Shown in pieces: positions 23,062-30,005 of a stretch of 37,162 nucleotides of DNA. The DNA comes from a virus. Each line of letters starts with the position of its first letter. Position 1 is the stretch's first letter. The stretch is taken from positions 1 to 37,162 of IMG/VR virus record IMGVR_UViG_3300022198_005909; one strand, 5' to 3'. A model generated the notes under the pieces. The model did no database searches. It saw only the letters and a list, made by a program, of their open reading frames with translations, and was not told where the DNA came from. Made by a program: the position numbers and the translations under genes.

Positions 23062-23811
23062 GTGTTACAAAACCAAATCACAAATTGGATTAAAGAATAC
23101 GCAAACGATAACAATCGCAAAACTCTAGTTGTAGGCATATCAGGTGGTATTGATTCATCTGTAGTAAGTACTTTGTGTGCAATGACAGGATTACCCGTGT
23201 ATGCAGTGTCAATGCCAATCAAACAGATACAGTCACAACATGACCTAAGTATCAAACACGGTGAATGGTTGGTTAACAAATTCACAAATGTCAAACACAT
23301 TATAACTGAACTAGACACAACCTATAATGCATTTAAATTTGAAATGCAGATAGACTTTAACAACCAACATGCTTTTGCTAATTCCAAATCAAGAATAAGA
23401 ATGGTAGCATTGCATCATATTGCAGGTGCTACACAAGGATTAGTTGTGGGCACAGGCAACAAAGTAGAAGACTTTGGTGTTGGTTTTTATACCAAATACG
23501 GAGATGGGGGAGTAGACATATCACCCATTGCAGATCTAATGAAATCAGAAGTATGGCAGTTAGGTAAAGACTTAAACATACTACAAGAAATCATAGATGC
23601 ACCACCTACAGATGGACTATGGGAAGATGGTAGAACTGATTTAGATCAGTTAGGTGGGTTAACATACGAACAAATGGAACGAGCTATGGCACTTGATGAA
23701 CTTGGGGCAATAGCAACTGGTAATGATATTAGTTTATTAGATAAATATCGTCAGATAAGAAAACTAAACTTACATAAAATGAAACCAATACCAATATATA
23801 AAAAAATATGA
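23062..23811 (+). CDS. nadE: NAD synthetase, ammonia-dependent type
   Basis: 249 residues from a GTG start, 6 nt after bS21. The N-type ATP pyrophosphatase loop GISGGIDSS is at 25-33. The conserved GTGNKVED segment, KYGDGGVDISPIADL and the LWEDGRTD region follow in order. There is no glutaminase domain, so ammonia is the nitrogen donor. It makes NAD from deamido-NAD in the last step of synthesis. In phages, boosting NAD may support replication or offset NAD-depleting host defences, which is inference here. It overlaps speD by 4 nt (ATGA). Confidence 0.95.
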   Translation: MLQNQITNWIKEYANDNNRKTLVVGISGGIDSSVVSTLCAMTGLPVYAVSMPIKQIQSQHDLSIKHGEWLVNKFTNVKHIITELDTTYNAFKFEMQIDFNNQHAFANSKSRIRMVALHHIAGATQGLVVGTGNKVEDFGVGFYTKYGDGGVDISPIADLMKSEVWQLGKDLNILQEIIDAPPTDGLWEDGRTDLDQLGGLTYEQMERAMALDELGAIATGNDISLLDKYRQIRKLNLHKMKPIPIYKKI

Positions 23812-24179
23812 CAGTACAACACAAACACTTAATAGTTAGAGCAGAAGTTAATAAACCACCAACAAATCAAAAATGGGCTCATACATGGTTAACTGAGCTA
23901 GTATCAAAGATTGGTATGCAAATATGTCAAGGACCAATTACAACATATTTAGATATACCTGGTAATAGAGGATTAACTGGATTAGTAATTATAGAAACAT
24001 CTCATATAGCATTACATTGTTGGGATGAAACAGATCCGGGATTATTGCAGTTAGATGTATATACCTGCGGCGATTTGCCAACAGATATAATATTTGAAGA
24101 AATTAAACAATTTGATCCTGTCAAAGTTGAGTATAAGTATTTAAATAGAGAACGAGGATTAACAGAGATTGAAATTTAG
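23808..24179 (+). CDS. speD: S-adenosylmethionine decarboxylase proenzyme-like protein
   Basis: 123 residues, the size of the prokaryotic single-chain proenzyme. Ser65-His66 lies at the expected self-cleavage site (the Ser becomes the pyruvoyl group), with His70 and Cys87 as the usual processing and catalytic residues. The residue before Ser65 is Thr rather than the common Glu. It supplies decarboxylated AdoMet for spermidine synthesis; speD is also known in cyanophages. MTA formed in that pathway could be removed by the nucleosidase at 10703. Its stop codon's last base is the first base of tRNA-Val. Confidence 0.85.
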   Translation: MTVQHKHLIVRAEVNKPPTNQKWAHTWLTELVSKIGMQICQGPITTYLDIPGNRGLTGLVIIETSHIALHCWDETDPGLLQLDVYTCGDLPTDIIFEEIKQFDPVKVEYKYLNRERGLTEIEI

Positions 24180-24254
24180 GGTGATTAGCTCAGTTGGTAG
24201 AGCACCTCGTTTACACCGAGGGGGTCATAGGTTCGAGTCCTGTATTACCCACCA
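24179..24254 (+). tRNA. tRNA-Val (anticodon TAC)
   Basis: A 76-nt cloverleaf with acceptor GGGTGAT paired to ATTACCC (one G-U), discriminator A and an encoded CCA. The anticodon stem CCTCG/CGAGG holds loop TTTACAC with anticodon TAC at 24212-24214. It reads GUA, common in AT-rich genes. Confidence 0.97.
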
Positions 24255-24256
24255 CT

Positions 24257-24333
24257 GGGGGCGTAGTTCAGTTGGTTAGAACGCCTGCCTGTCACGCAGG
24301 AGGTCGAGGGTTCGAGTCCCTTCGCTCCCGCCA
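24257..24333 (+). tRNA. tRNA-Asp (anticodon GTC)
   Basis: A 77-nt cloverleaf, 2 nt after tRNA-Val, with acceptor GGGGGCG paired to CGCTCCC (one G-U), discriminator G and an encoded CCA. The anticodon stem CCTGC/GCAGG holds loop CTGTCAC with GTC at 24291-24293. The GC content is higher than in the surrounding genes. Confidence 0.97.
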
Positions 24334-24349
24334 GTTTTGAAGAGAAATT

Positions 24350-25237
24350 ATGATTTGGTATTTTAGAAAAGATCATGAATTAGACTATGAAGCTAATAGA
24401 ATTATTGAAGAAGCCAATAATCAAAAATTAGATATCAAAGTTGTGACACCTGACGAAGTTGATTTAATTGTAACTAGAAGTGATAGACGCAGTATTCGTG
24501 TTAACAGCGAGCCTGTTGCTTTGCCTAAACTAGTGTTGCCTAGAACTGGCAGTGGCACAGGTTATTATGCTCTCAGTGTGCTAAGACATTTAGAAAGACT
24601 GCATGTGCCTGTGATTAATACAGGAGACAGTATTGAAGCAGTCAAAGACAAAATGTATTCTACACAGATTCTTGCACAACACAATATACCAATTCCAAGA
24701 ACCATGTTGGTACGTTTTCCTGTTGATGAAGAACTGGTTGAAAAACAAATAGGCTTTCCTTGTGTGATCAAAGTGCTGAGTGGTAGTTATGGACAAGGCA
24801 TACACTTGGTACCAAACAAGTCAGCATTAAATGAACTAGCAGAATTTATCAAAAGTTTAAAATCTCCACTGAACATTATTATTCAAGAATATATCAGTGA
24901 GCAACCTGGCACAGATTTAAGAGTATTGGTAATTGGAAACAAACCAATTGGTGCAATGAAAAGATCTAGTCAAGATGGCAGTTTCAAAGCCAATATCACA
25001 AGAGGCGGAGTAGGAGAACTTTATCCTTTGGATGATGAAATAACCTACATTGCTACAGAAACAGCAAAATTACTCAATCTTGATATTGCTGGTATTGATT
25101 TATTATTTGACGAACATGGATACAAAGTCTGTGAAGCCAATTCTGCACCAGGATTTGAAGGCTTTGAAAAGTACTGTAAAATAGATGTTGCAAAAGAAAT
25201 AGTACAGTATTGTAAATTTAAGATAAATGCTGTATAG
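24350..25237 (+). CDS. rimK: RimK-like ATP-grasp ligase
   Basis: 295 residues with a full ATP-grasp fold: LSGSYGQGIHLV (about 144-155), the QEYISEQPGTDLRVLVIG strand pair, RGGVGE, and the Mg-binding GIDLLFDE then EANSAPGFEGFEKY. The last segment is the RimK signature. RimK adds glutamates to the C-terminus of ribosomal protein bS6; related enzymes act on other substrates (LysX, MptN, CofF). The neighbouring tRNAs, bS21 and IF-3 favour a ribosome-modifying role. GAAGAG lies about 8 nt before the ATG. Confidence 0.85.
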   Translation: MIWYFRKDHELDYEANRIIEEANNQKLDIKVVTPDEVDLIVTRSDRRSIRVNSEPVALPKLVLPRTGSGTGYYALSVLRHLERLHVPVINTGDSIEAVKDKMYSTQILAQHNIPIPRTMLVRFPVDEELVEKQIGFPCVIKVLSGSYGQGIHLVPNKSALNELAEFIKSLKSPLNIIIQEYISEQPGTDLRVLVIGNKPIGAMKRSSQDGSFKANITRGGVGELYPLDDEITYIATETAKLLNLDIAGIDLLFDEHGYKVCEANSAPGFEGFEKYCKIDVAKEIVQYCKFKINAV

Positions 25238-25238
25238 T
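25210..25238 (+). promoter_or_regulatory. Possible promoter at the end of rimK
   Basis: TTGTAA at 25210-25215, a 17-nt spacer, and TATAGT at 25233-25238. The -10 lies 12 nt before the ATG at 25251. Both boxes are imperfect and lie in coding sequence. Confidence 0.35.
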
Positions 25239-25250
25239 TAAAAGATTGTT

Positions 25251-25493
25251 ATGATTGACTTAGAAACATTAGATCTACGTACACTGCAAAAGGAAGCCGC
25301 TCGGGCTTTGGCCACCTATGTTGACAGCACAAACAACGGACTAGCAGAAATCAACAAAAAATGTCAGCACAATTCTACAATATTCTACAAAGAAGTTATC
25401 AAAAAGTATGCAGAAACATACGGTAATTTACCTAGTCTTGCTGGCCCTGGCCAAAATATCCAACTTTTTTCTGAAAAAATAGAAAAAAAATAG
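25251..25493 (+). CDS. Hypothetical protein
   Basis: 80 residues, mostly helical: an acidic N-terminus, an Ala-rich first helix and a second helix rich in Lys/Tyr, then a PSLAGPGQNIQLF loop and a Lys/Glu tail. I do not recognise it. No strong ribosome site is seen. It fills the gap between rimK and the hsp20 promoter and may belong to either unit. Confidence 0.55.
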   Translation: MIDLETLDLRTLQKEAARALATYVDSTNNGLAEINKKCQHNSTIFYKEVIKKYAETYGNLPSLAGPGQNIQLFSEKIEKK

Positions 25494-25503
25494 GATTTGG
25501 CTC

Positions 25504-25561
25504 TTGACTTTTTAAAAATAATGCTTATATTATACATATACAGTATAAAACTGTATAAATA
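25504..25561 (+). promoter_or_regulatory. hsp20 promoter region: sigma-70-type plus late motif
   Basis: TTGACT at 25504-25509 with TATATT at 25526-25531 (16-nt spacer) or TATTAT at 25528-25533 (18-nt). An exact late motif TATAAATA follows at 25554-25561. The hsp20 leader of 60-90 nt contains a hairpin TGTAGA/TCTACA (25566-25571 with 25586-25591) before a strong AAGGAGGAG site. Confidence 0.6.
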
Positions 25562-25624
25562 ACAGTGTAGATTGCTTAGATAGGGTCTACATTAAATTAA
25601 ACTTGCTTAAAAGGAGGAGTTAAA

Positions 25625-26071
25625 ATGACAAATAAACATCTATCTATTTTTAATCAGTTACGTCCTGTAACTATTGGTTTTGACAATATGTTCGATCACT
25701 TCGAAAGAATGTTTGACGAAGATATGTTTGCAATTCCAACTGTAAATTACCCACCATACAATATCGTTAAAACAGGTGCTAATACCTATGATATTGAAGT
25801 GGCACTTGCTGGCTTTAGCAAAGATGACATTGATGTAGAATATGCAGAAAATATGCTTACAATCAAATCTAAAAAAGAAGATAAAGCAAATGATAGTGAA
25901 TCAAACGGAGTTATCCACAAGGGTATTTCTAAAAGATTCTTTTCAAAAGTGTTTACAGTAGCCGATGACGTTGAAGTCAAAGGTGCTGAATTGAAAGATG
26001 GCTTGTTAAAAGTATCTATGGAAAGAATTATTCCAGAAGGTAAACAACCAAGAACTATCAAAATCAAGTAA
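25625..26071 (+). CDS. hsp20: Small heat-shock protein, Hsp20/IbpA type
   Basis: 148 residues with an alpha-crystallin domain at about 42-135. Strands YDIEVALAGFSKDDIDVEY and MLTIKSKK, the basic ISKRFFSKVF loop and the GLLKVSMER strand are in order. The N-terminal arm (GFDNMFDHFERMFD) is Phe-rich as in IbpA, and the tail ends in Ile-Lys-Ile-Lys, which serves as the I-x-I assembly motif. It binds unfolding proteins and may aid virion assembly; hsp20 genes are usual in T4-like marine phages. A strong ribosome site precedes it and a strong terminator follows. Confidence 0.95.
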   Translation: MTNKHLSIFNQLRPVTIGFDNMFDHFERMFDEDMFAIPTVNYPPYNIVKTGANTYDIEVALAGFSKDDIDVEYAENMLTIKSKKEDKANDSESNGVIHKGISKRFFSKVFTVADDVEVKGAELKDGLLKVSMERIIPEGKQPRTIKIK

Positions 26072-26092
26072 TAATATACTTTAATTATGCGG

Positions 26093-26124
26093 AACCCCGG
26101 TAATACAATGCCGGGGTTTCTCTT
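26093..26124 (+). terminator. Strong intrinsic terminator after hsp20
   Basis: AACCCCGG at 26093-26100 pairs with CCGGGGTT at 26111-26118 around a 10-nt loop, followed by TCTCTT. This is the most GC-rich stem in the window and lies 22 nt after the hsp20 stop. Its presence argues against coding use of 26087-26164. Confidence 0.85.
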
Positions 26125-26130
26125 AAATAC

Positions 26131-26138
26131 GATAAATA
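26131..26138 (+). promoter_or_regulatory. Late promoter motif for the membrane cassette
   Basis: GATAAATA lies just after the hsp20 terminator and 26 nt before the ATG at 26165, with GGA at about 26150. It is the likely start of the long run of genes to 33232. Confidence 0.45.
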
Positions 26139-26164
26139 CTTATGAACAAAGGAATTTATGGCTC

Positions 26165-26728
26165 ATGGGTATTGCATCATTAAAAAGACACAGTATATTT
26201 CTAAAGTGGTGGTGGTTTTTTACATTAATCATATCGTTAACAATCGTTTTGATAGGTTTTGGAGTTCATGAAGATTTATGGACACAAGATAAAACAAAAT
26301 TATCATTTTTAATTCTTGTAATATTCTATGGTATGACATTTCACTGTGGATATGAAAGTTGGAAGTTGAGTCAACTTGCTAATGGTGATATTAGAAAATT
26401 AGAAAATATTGATACAAGACATGAACCAGGTTGGTTTGCATCAGATGTATTATTAACACTTGGGTTGATTGGAACAGTAAGTGGTTTTATTTTGATGTTA
26501 GCGGGAGCGTTTGGTAACCTTAATATAGCAAATGTTTCTTCAGTGCAAACAGCATTGGCAAACATGGCAGTTGGTATGTCAACAGCATTGTATACAACAC
26601 TAACAGGTCTAATTACAAGTACAATTCTTAAAGTTCAATATTTTAGATTAGATCAAGATCTAGAACGTTATAGAAATTTACAAGCAGAAAAATTAGTTGA
26701 ACGTGTAGTAGAACAGAAAGGTAATTAA
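26165..26728 (+). CDS. MotA/TolQ/ExbB-family proton-channel-like protein
   Basis: 187 residues from the ATG at 26165; the longer reading would start inside the hsp20 terminator. Helices lie at about 15-35, 45-62, 95-120 and 128-155. The signature LIGTVSGFILML and the second core helix (ALANMAVGMSTALYTTLTGLI) match the TolQ/ExbB/MotA channel domain, including small polar Thr residues that line the ion path. Family members form a ring of five around a dimer of ExbD/TolR/MotB partners and use proton flow for work. The next gene, 1 nt away, encodes such a partner-like protein. Confidence 0.85.
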   Translation: MGIASLKRHSIFLKWWWFFTLIISLTIVLIGFGVHEDLWTQDKTKLSFLILVIFYGMTFHCGYESWKLSQLANGDIRKLENIDTRHEPGWFASDVLLTLGLIGTVSGFILMLAGAFGNLNIANVSSVQTALANMAVGMSTALYTTLTGLITSTILKVQYFRLDQDLERYRNLQAEKLVERVVEQKGN

Positions 26729-26729
26729 A

Positions 26730-27422
26730 ATGGCAGGCAAACGTCATCGTAGTTACGGTTCACAGGTAGCGTTCATAGATTTATTGTTTAACACACTTGT
26801 TGGTTTTGTGTTTCTTTTTATTCTTGCATTTATTTTAATAAATCCAGTTGCAAAAAAATCAAATGTTGAAATAGTTGCAGAATTTATAGTTAAAATTAAT
26901 TGGCCAACTGACTCTCCGGATGATATTGATCTATGGATGAGAGATCCTCTAGGTAATTATGTAGGTTTTGTATCAAAAGATGTTGGACTAATGAGTCTAA
27001 ATAGAGATGATTTAGGTACAGCCAATGATACAGTATATGATCCAAAAGGTAAACCTATAACAGTATTTAGAAATGAAGAAATGGTTACTATACGAGGTAT
27101 AGTTCCTGGAGAATATGTTGTTAACATTCATTATTATTCTAAAAAAGTAGCGGTAGAACGATTAGGAGAAAAAAGTTATGTTCCTATGCCTGTACAGGTA
27201 CAGATAGAAAAAATAAATCCATATAATATTGTTTTTGCAAAAGAAGTTGAGCTACAAAGACAAGGACACGAAGTAACAGTTATAAGATTTACTGTAGACG
27301 AAAAAGGTAATATAGGTAATTTTAATGAGTTAGATTATCCAATAATTGATAAAGCAAGAAAACAAAGCGGTGGTACAAGTATTCCTACATATAATAGTTT
27401 TACAGGAATGGGAGGCTTATAA
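26730..27422 (+). CDS. ExbD/TolR/MotB-like anchor with a beta-sandwich domain
   Basis: 230 residues. After a short basic start, one membrane helix (about 14-38) carries Asp17 near its beginning, where ExbD, TolR and MotB have their essential proton-binding Asp. The region after it resembles DUF2135/YfaP-type sandwich domains: DIDLWMRDPLG at about 65-75, a TVYDPKGKP loop, and GEYVVNIHYY at about 128-137. There is no classical peptidoglycan-binding motif. It is coupled to the ExbB-like gene (1-nt gap) and to the next (1-nt overlap). Together they look like a dedicated ion-driven membrane machine of unknown target. Confidence 0.75.
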   Translation: MAGKRHRSYGSQVAFIDLLFNTLVGFVFLFILAFILINPVAKKSNVEIVAEFIVKINWPTDSPDDIDLWMRDPLGNYVGFVSKDVGLMSLNRDDLGTANDTVYDPKGKPITVFRNEEMVTIRGIVPGEYVVNIHYYSKKVAVERLGEKSYVPMPVQVQIEKINPYNIVFAKEVELQRQGHEVTVIRFTVDEKGNIGNFNELDYPIIDKARKQSGGTSIPTYNSFTGMGGL

Positions 27423-27979
27423 TGATACAAAGTCATGTGTTTTTAGTATTGCTACTAATGATGATTGGAGCAACAGTTTTGTGGATTTTTATATCTTCTA
27501 CAAATACTAGATGGATATTTAAAGCAGGATTAACAACTCTTATGTTGTTTTCAATTCTTAGTGCTTGGATTGGACTAAAAACTATATATGGTTATCCTTA
27601 TCATGCATGGCCAAACAATGAACATTATATTATGGTTGGATCATATGTAGAAGAACCTGAAATAAAAAATCCAGATTCTGGAGCAATTTATCTTTGGTTA
27701 ATTGATAATAATCCAAAAAAAGCAAATAAATCTTGGATAGACGTGATGTCAACGGTAATTAATGGTAGACAACCTCGCGTTTATGTTATACAATACAATA
27801 GACAAATGCATGAACAATTGAATAAACTTGAACAAATGAGAGACGGAAAACCAATTCCTATTCAATTTGTAAATGAAGAACAAGGCGAAGAAATGATGGA
27901 AACAAATGATGGTGAAAATGAAAATAGACAAACATACAAATATTATGTTTTGCCAGACTCTGTTATCATAAATAAATAA
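27422..27979 (+). CDS. Hypothetical membrane protein of the ExbB/ExbD-like cassette
   Basis: 185 residues. Two N-terminal membrane helices (about 4-25 and 32-50) are followed by a soluble domain with an Ala/Trp/Pro-rich start and a Gln/Asn/Glu-rich acidic region near 150-168. I do not recognise the soluble domain. It overlaps the ExbD-like gene by one base (TAATG), so it is probably the third component of the same complex. clpS follows after 17 nt. Confidence 0.65.
   Translation: MIQSHVFLVLLLMMIGATVLWIFISSTNTRWIFKAGLTTLMLFSILSAWIGLKTIYGYPYHAWPNNEHYIMVGSYVEEPEIKNPDSGAIYLWLIDNNPKKANKSWIDVMSTVINGRQPRVYVIQYNRQMHEQLNKLEQMRDGKPIPIQFVNEEQGEEMMETNDGENENRQTYKYYVLPDSVIINK
27967..27974 (+). promoter_or_regulatory. 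Late promoter motif before clpS
   Basis: CATAAATA lies in the last codons of the upstream gene, 22 nt before the clpS ATG, with TAAGGA between as ribosome site. The spacing repeats that seen at 40-47 and 14600-14607. Confidence 0.4.
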
Positions 27980-27996
27980 ATTAATAAGGATAAAGA

Positions 27997-28308
27997 ATGC
28001 AAGAACAAGGCAATGCAAACGTACAAGCATCAACAAGTACACAAACTACTATAGATGAACCAGGAGTTTATCATGTATATTTGTTAAATGATGATTATAC
28101 ACCAATGGATTTTGTTACAGAAATTCTCAAAACTATTTTTAGAAAATCACCTCAAGAAGCTGAAGCAGTAATGATGAAAGTACATGAAGAAGGCAAAGGC
28201 ATTGCAGGAACATACGCACACGAAATTGCAGAACAAAAAGCAATTGAAACTACAGCACAAGCAAGATCACAAGGACATCCGCTAAACTGTACAGTTGAAA
28301 AGGCGTAA
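27997..28308 (+). CDS. clpS: ClpS, Clp protease adaptor
   Basis: 103 residues. A flexible, Gln/Thr-rich N-terminus (about 1-22) leads into the ClpS core: VYLLNDDYTPMDFV at 27-40 (the N-degron pocket Asn-Asp-Asp), a helix, and HEEGKGIAGTY at about 67-77, which contains the conserved His and Gly residues. ClpS delivers N-degron substrates to ClpA, not ClpX. No clpA lies in this window, so it would have to work with the host ClpAP or act as a modifier of it. TAAGGA precedes it. Confidence 0.95.
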   Translation: MQEQGNANVQASTSTQTTIDEPGVYHVYLLNDDYTPMDFVTEILKTIFRKSPQEAEAVMMKVHEEGKGIAGTYAHEIAEQKAIETTAQARSQGHPLNCTVEKA

Positions 28309-28311
28309 ACC

Positions 28312-29277
28312 TTGTTTAGATTTTTCACAACTCGTAAATGGTTACTTTGGGCCTGGTTAGGATCAATTGTAATTTTATCATCACTGTGGGTGCAAGTTCA
28401 AATAGATGTCAAAATCAATGAATGGTTTGGTGTATTCTATGACATGATTCAAAAAGCACTAGGTACTCCTAATGCAATCACAATTAGTGAGTATTGGGCA
28501 AGTTTACTATCATTCATAACACTTGCTGGTATGTACATTGCACTATACGTTGCAATTAGTTTTTTTACAGCACACTTTCTTTTTAGATGGCGTACAGCAA
28601 TGGTAGAATGGTATCATTCAGTGTATGATAAAGCTCGTAAAATAGAAGGTGCCAGTCAAAGGGTTCAAGAAGATACTATTAAGTTTACAAGAATAATGGA
28701 AGGCCTAGGCACAAGTTTTATTGAATCAGTAATGGTATTAATACAGTTTGTTCCAATACTGCTTGGATTAAGTGTAGGAATACCAATTTTCTTTTTTGGT
28801 GATTGGCAATATGGATTAATCACAGGTGCGTTACTTTGGACACTTGGTGGTACTGTTTTTTTAATTGGCTTAGGATGGGTTCTAAGACTTGTAGGTGTTG
28901 AATATGACCTACAGAAAAAAGAAGCGGCCTATAGAAAAATTCTTGTTATTGCAGAAGATGATGGCACAGTAAGACCAAAACAAATTGACGAGTTGTTTGA
29001 TGATGTGCGTTCAATACATTTTTTAAGTTATGTGCGTTATCTGTATTTTAATGTAGGACGTATGGCATACTTACAAGCAAACGTTCTAAGTGCTTATGTG
29101 TTTTTAGCCCCAGCCATTGTGGCAGGTATTGTAACACTTGGTGTCATGCAACAGATTATAAGAGCATTTGGCAGAGTAGAAGGATCAATGCAATATCTAT
29201 TAAAAGCATGGCCAACAATTATAGAACTGGCCAGTGTGTACAAACGTCTAAGAGAATTTGAATCCAAACTCAAATAA
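28312..29277 (+). CDS. SbmA/BacA-family peptide transporter-like protein
   Basis: 321 residues from a TTG start, 3 nt after clpS. It has about six to seven hydrophobic helices. Family-typical segments are KINEWFGVFYDMIQ (about 35-48), RWRTAMVEWY (about 91-100) and the conserved GASQRVQEDTIKF (about 112-124), followed by ESVMVLIQFVPIL. SbmA/BacA proteins resemble ABC transporter membrane domains without an ATPase and import peptides by proton coupling; BacA also affects cobalamin uptake. It is shorter than E. coli SbmA (406). Its likely role is inner-membrane uptake of peptides or vitamins in the infected cell. Confidence 0.85.
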   Translation: MFRFFTTRKWLLWAWLGSIVILSSLWVQVQIDVKINEWFGVFYDMIQKALGTPNAITISEYWASLLSFITLAGMYIALYVAISFFTAHFLFRWRTAMVEWYHSVYDKARKIEGASQRVQEDTIKFTRIMEGLGTSFIESVMVLIQFVPILLGLSVGIPIFFFGDWQYGLITGALLWTLGGTVFLIGLGWVLRLVGVEYDLQKKEAAYRKILVIAEDDGTVRPKQIDELFDDVRSIHFLSYVRYLYFNVGRMAYLQANVLSAYVFLAPAIVAGIVTLGVMQQIIRAFGRVEGSMQYLLKAWPTIIELASVYKRLREFESKLK

Positions 29278-29281
29278 ACTC

Positions 29282-29310
29282 TTGCAATAAATATCAATAT
29301 AAGATATAAT
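29282..29310 (+). promoter_or_regulatory. Promoter for the iron permease, with late motif
   Basis: TTGCAA at 29282-29287, a 17-nt spacer, and TATAAT at 29305-29310. A late-type AATAAATA lies at 29286-29293. The leader to 29369 is about 50 nt. Confidence 0.6.
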
Positions 29311-29325
29311 AACAGTGTGTTACAA

Positions 29326-29344
29326 ACGGCACCGCAAGGGTCGT
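29326..29344 (+). other. GC-rich hairpin in the iron permease leader
   Basis: ACG-ACC (26-28 and 31-33 of 293xx, with a 2-nt bulge) pairs with GGT-CGT at 29339-29344 around a GCAAG loop. It lies between the promoter and the ribosome site. It may protect the mRNA or regulate translation; six base pairs are little evidence. Confidence 0.3.
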
Positions 29345-29369
29345 AATAAGCATCTTGAAAGGAGTTTAT

Positions 29370-30005
29370 ATGAGTATAGCACCATTTTTAGGATCTTTCT
29401 TTATCATATTGAGAGAAGGATTTGAGTCAATTCTAATTGCTATGTTGATTTTTACCTACTTGGAAAAACTCAACGCACAAGACAAGAAACAATATGTTTG
29501 GCAAGGTATAGGTTATGGCGTACTTGCTTCGATAGTTATAGCCATACTGTTCACATTTGTCACATCACTTACACACGCACATGAAGAATTATTTGAAGGT
29601 GTGACCATGTTGATTGCGGCAGGTGTTTTGGCCTATGTGGCATTTTGGTGTCACAATGCAAAACAACATGTGGAAGGTCATGTAAAACATGCAATATCTC
29701 AAGGCACAGCAATAGCACTATCATTGGCAGTGTTCTTTGCAATATTAAGAGAAGGATTTGAAATTGTTTTATTTTATGCAGGACTATTTGCTTCACCAAT
29801 TGCTGAAACCTACAGTATTTGGTTGGGAGGCATAGTTGGTGCAGGTGTTTTGGTTTTAATTTATATGTTGATGAAAAAAGGTATTGCTCGCATTAACGTT
29901 GGCACTTTTTTTACTATCAGCAAATGGTTACTAGGTGCTTTGGCAGTGTATTTTGCATACAACGGAGCATATGAATTAATTGAACTAATAGGAGATAAAC
30001 ACTAA
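29370..30005 (+). CDS. FTR1/EfeU-family iron permease
   Basis: 211 residues from the ATG at 29370, with AAAGGAG 5 nt upstream; the TTG at 29355 belongs to that site. About seven membrane helices. Both REGxE iron-binding motifs are present, Arg15-Glu-Gly-Phe-Glu19 and Arg127-Glu-Gly-Phe-Glu131, the hallmark of FTR1 and EfeU, which carry oxidised iron across the inner membrane. The size is near the compact bacterial forms. No ferroxidase or EfeO/EfeB partner is visible. The next two genes act in Fe-S assembly, suggesting an iron-supply function. Confidence 0.95.
   Translation: MSIAPFLGSFFIILREGFESILIAMLIFTYLEKLNAQDKKQYVWQGIGYGVLASIVIAILFTFVTSLTHAHEELFEGVTMLIAAGVLAYVAFWCHNAKQHVEGHVKHAISQGTAIALSLAVFFAILREGFEIVLFYAGLFASPIAETYSIWLGGIVGAGVLVLIYMLMKKGIARINVGTFFTISKWLLGALAVYFAYNGAYELIELIGDKH

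Noticed and set aside
26087-26164. Longer start for the ExbB-like gene at 26087
   Set aside because: The segment is a strong terminator hairpin followed by a late promoter motif, and the extra residues have no channel-family character. The ATG at 26165 is preferred.
26165-27979. Zorya anti-phage defence system
   Set aside because: Only the ExbB/MotA-like and anchor proteins are similar in kind. No ZorC, ZorD or ZorE-like gene is nearby, and the anchor's outer domain differs.
29355-29369. TTG start for the iron permease
   Set aside because: These bases contain the AAAGGAG ribosome site serving the ATG at 29370, and FTR1 proteins begin near that Met.
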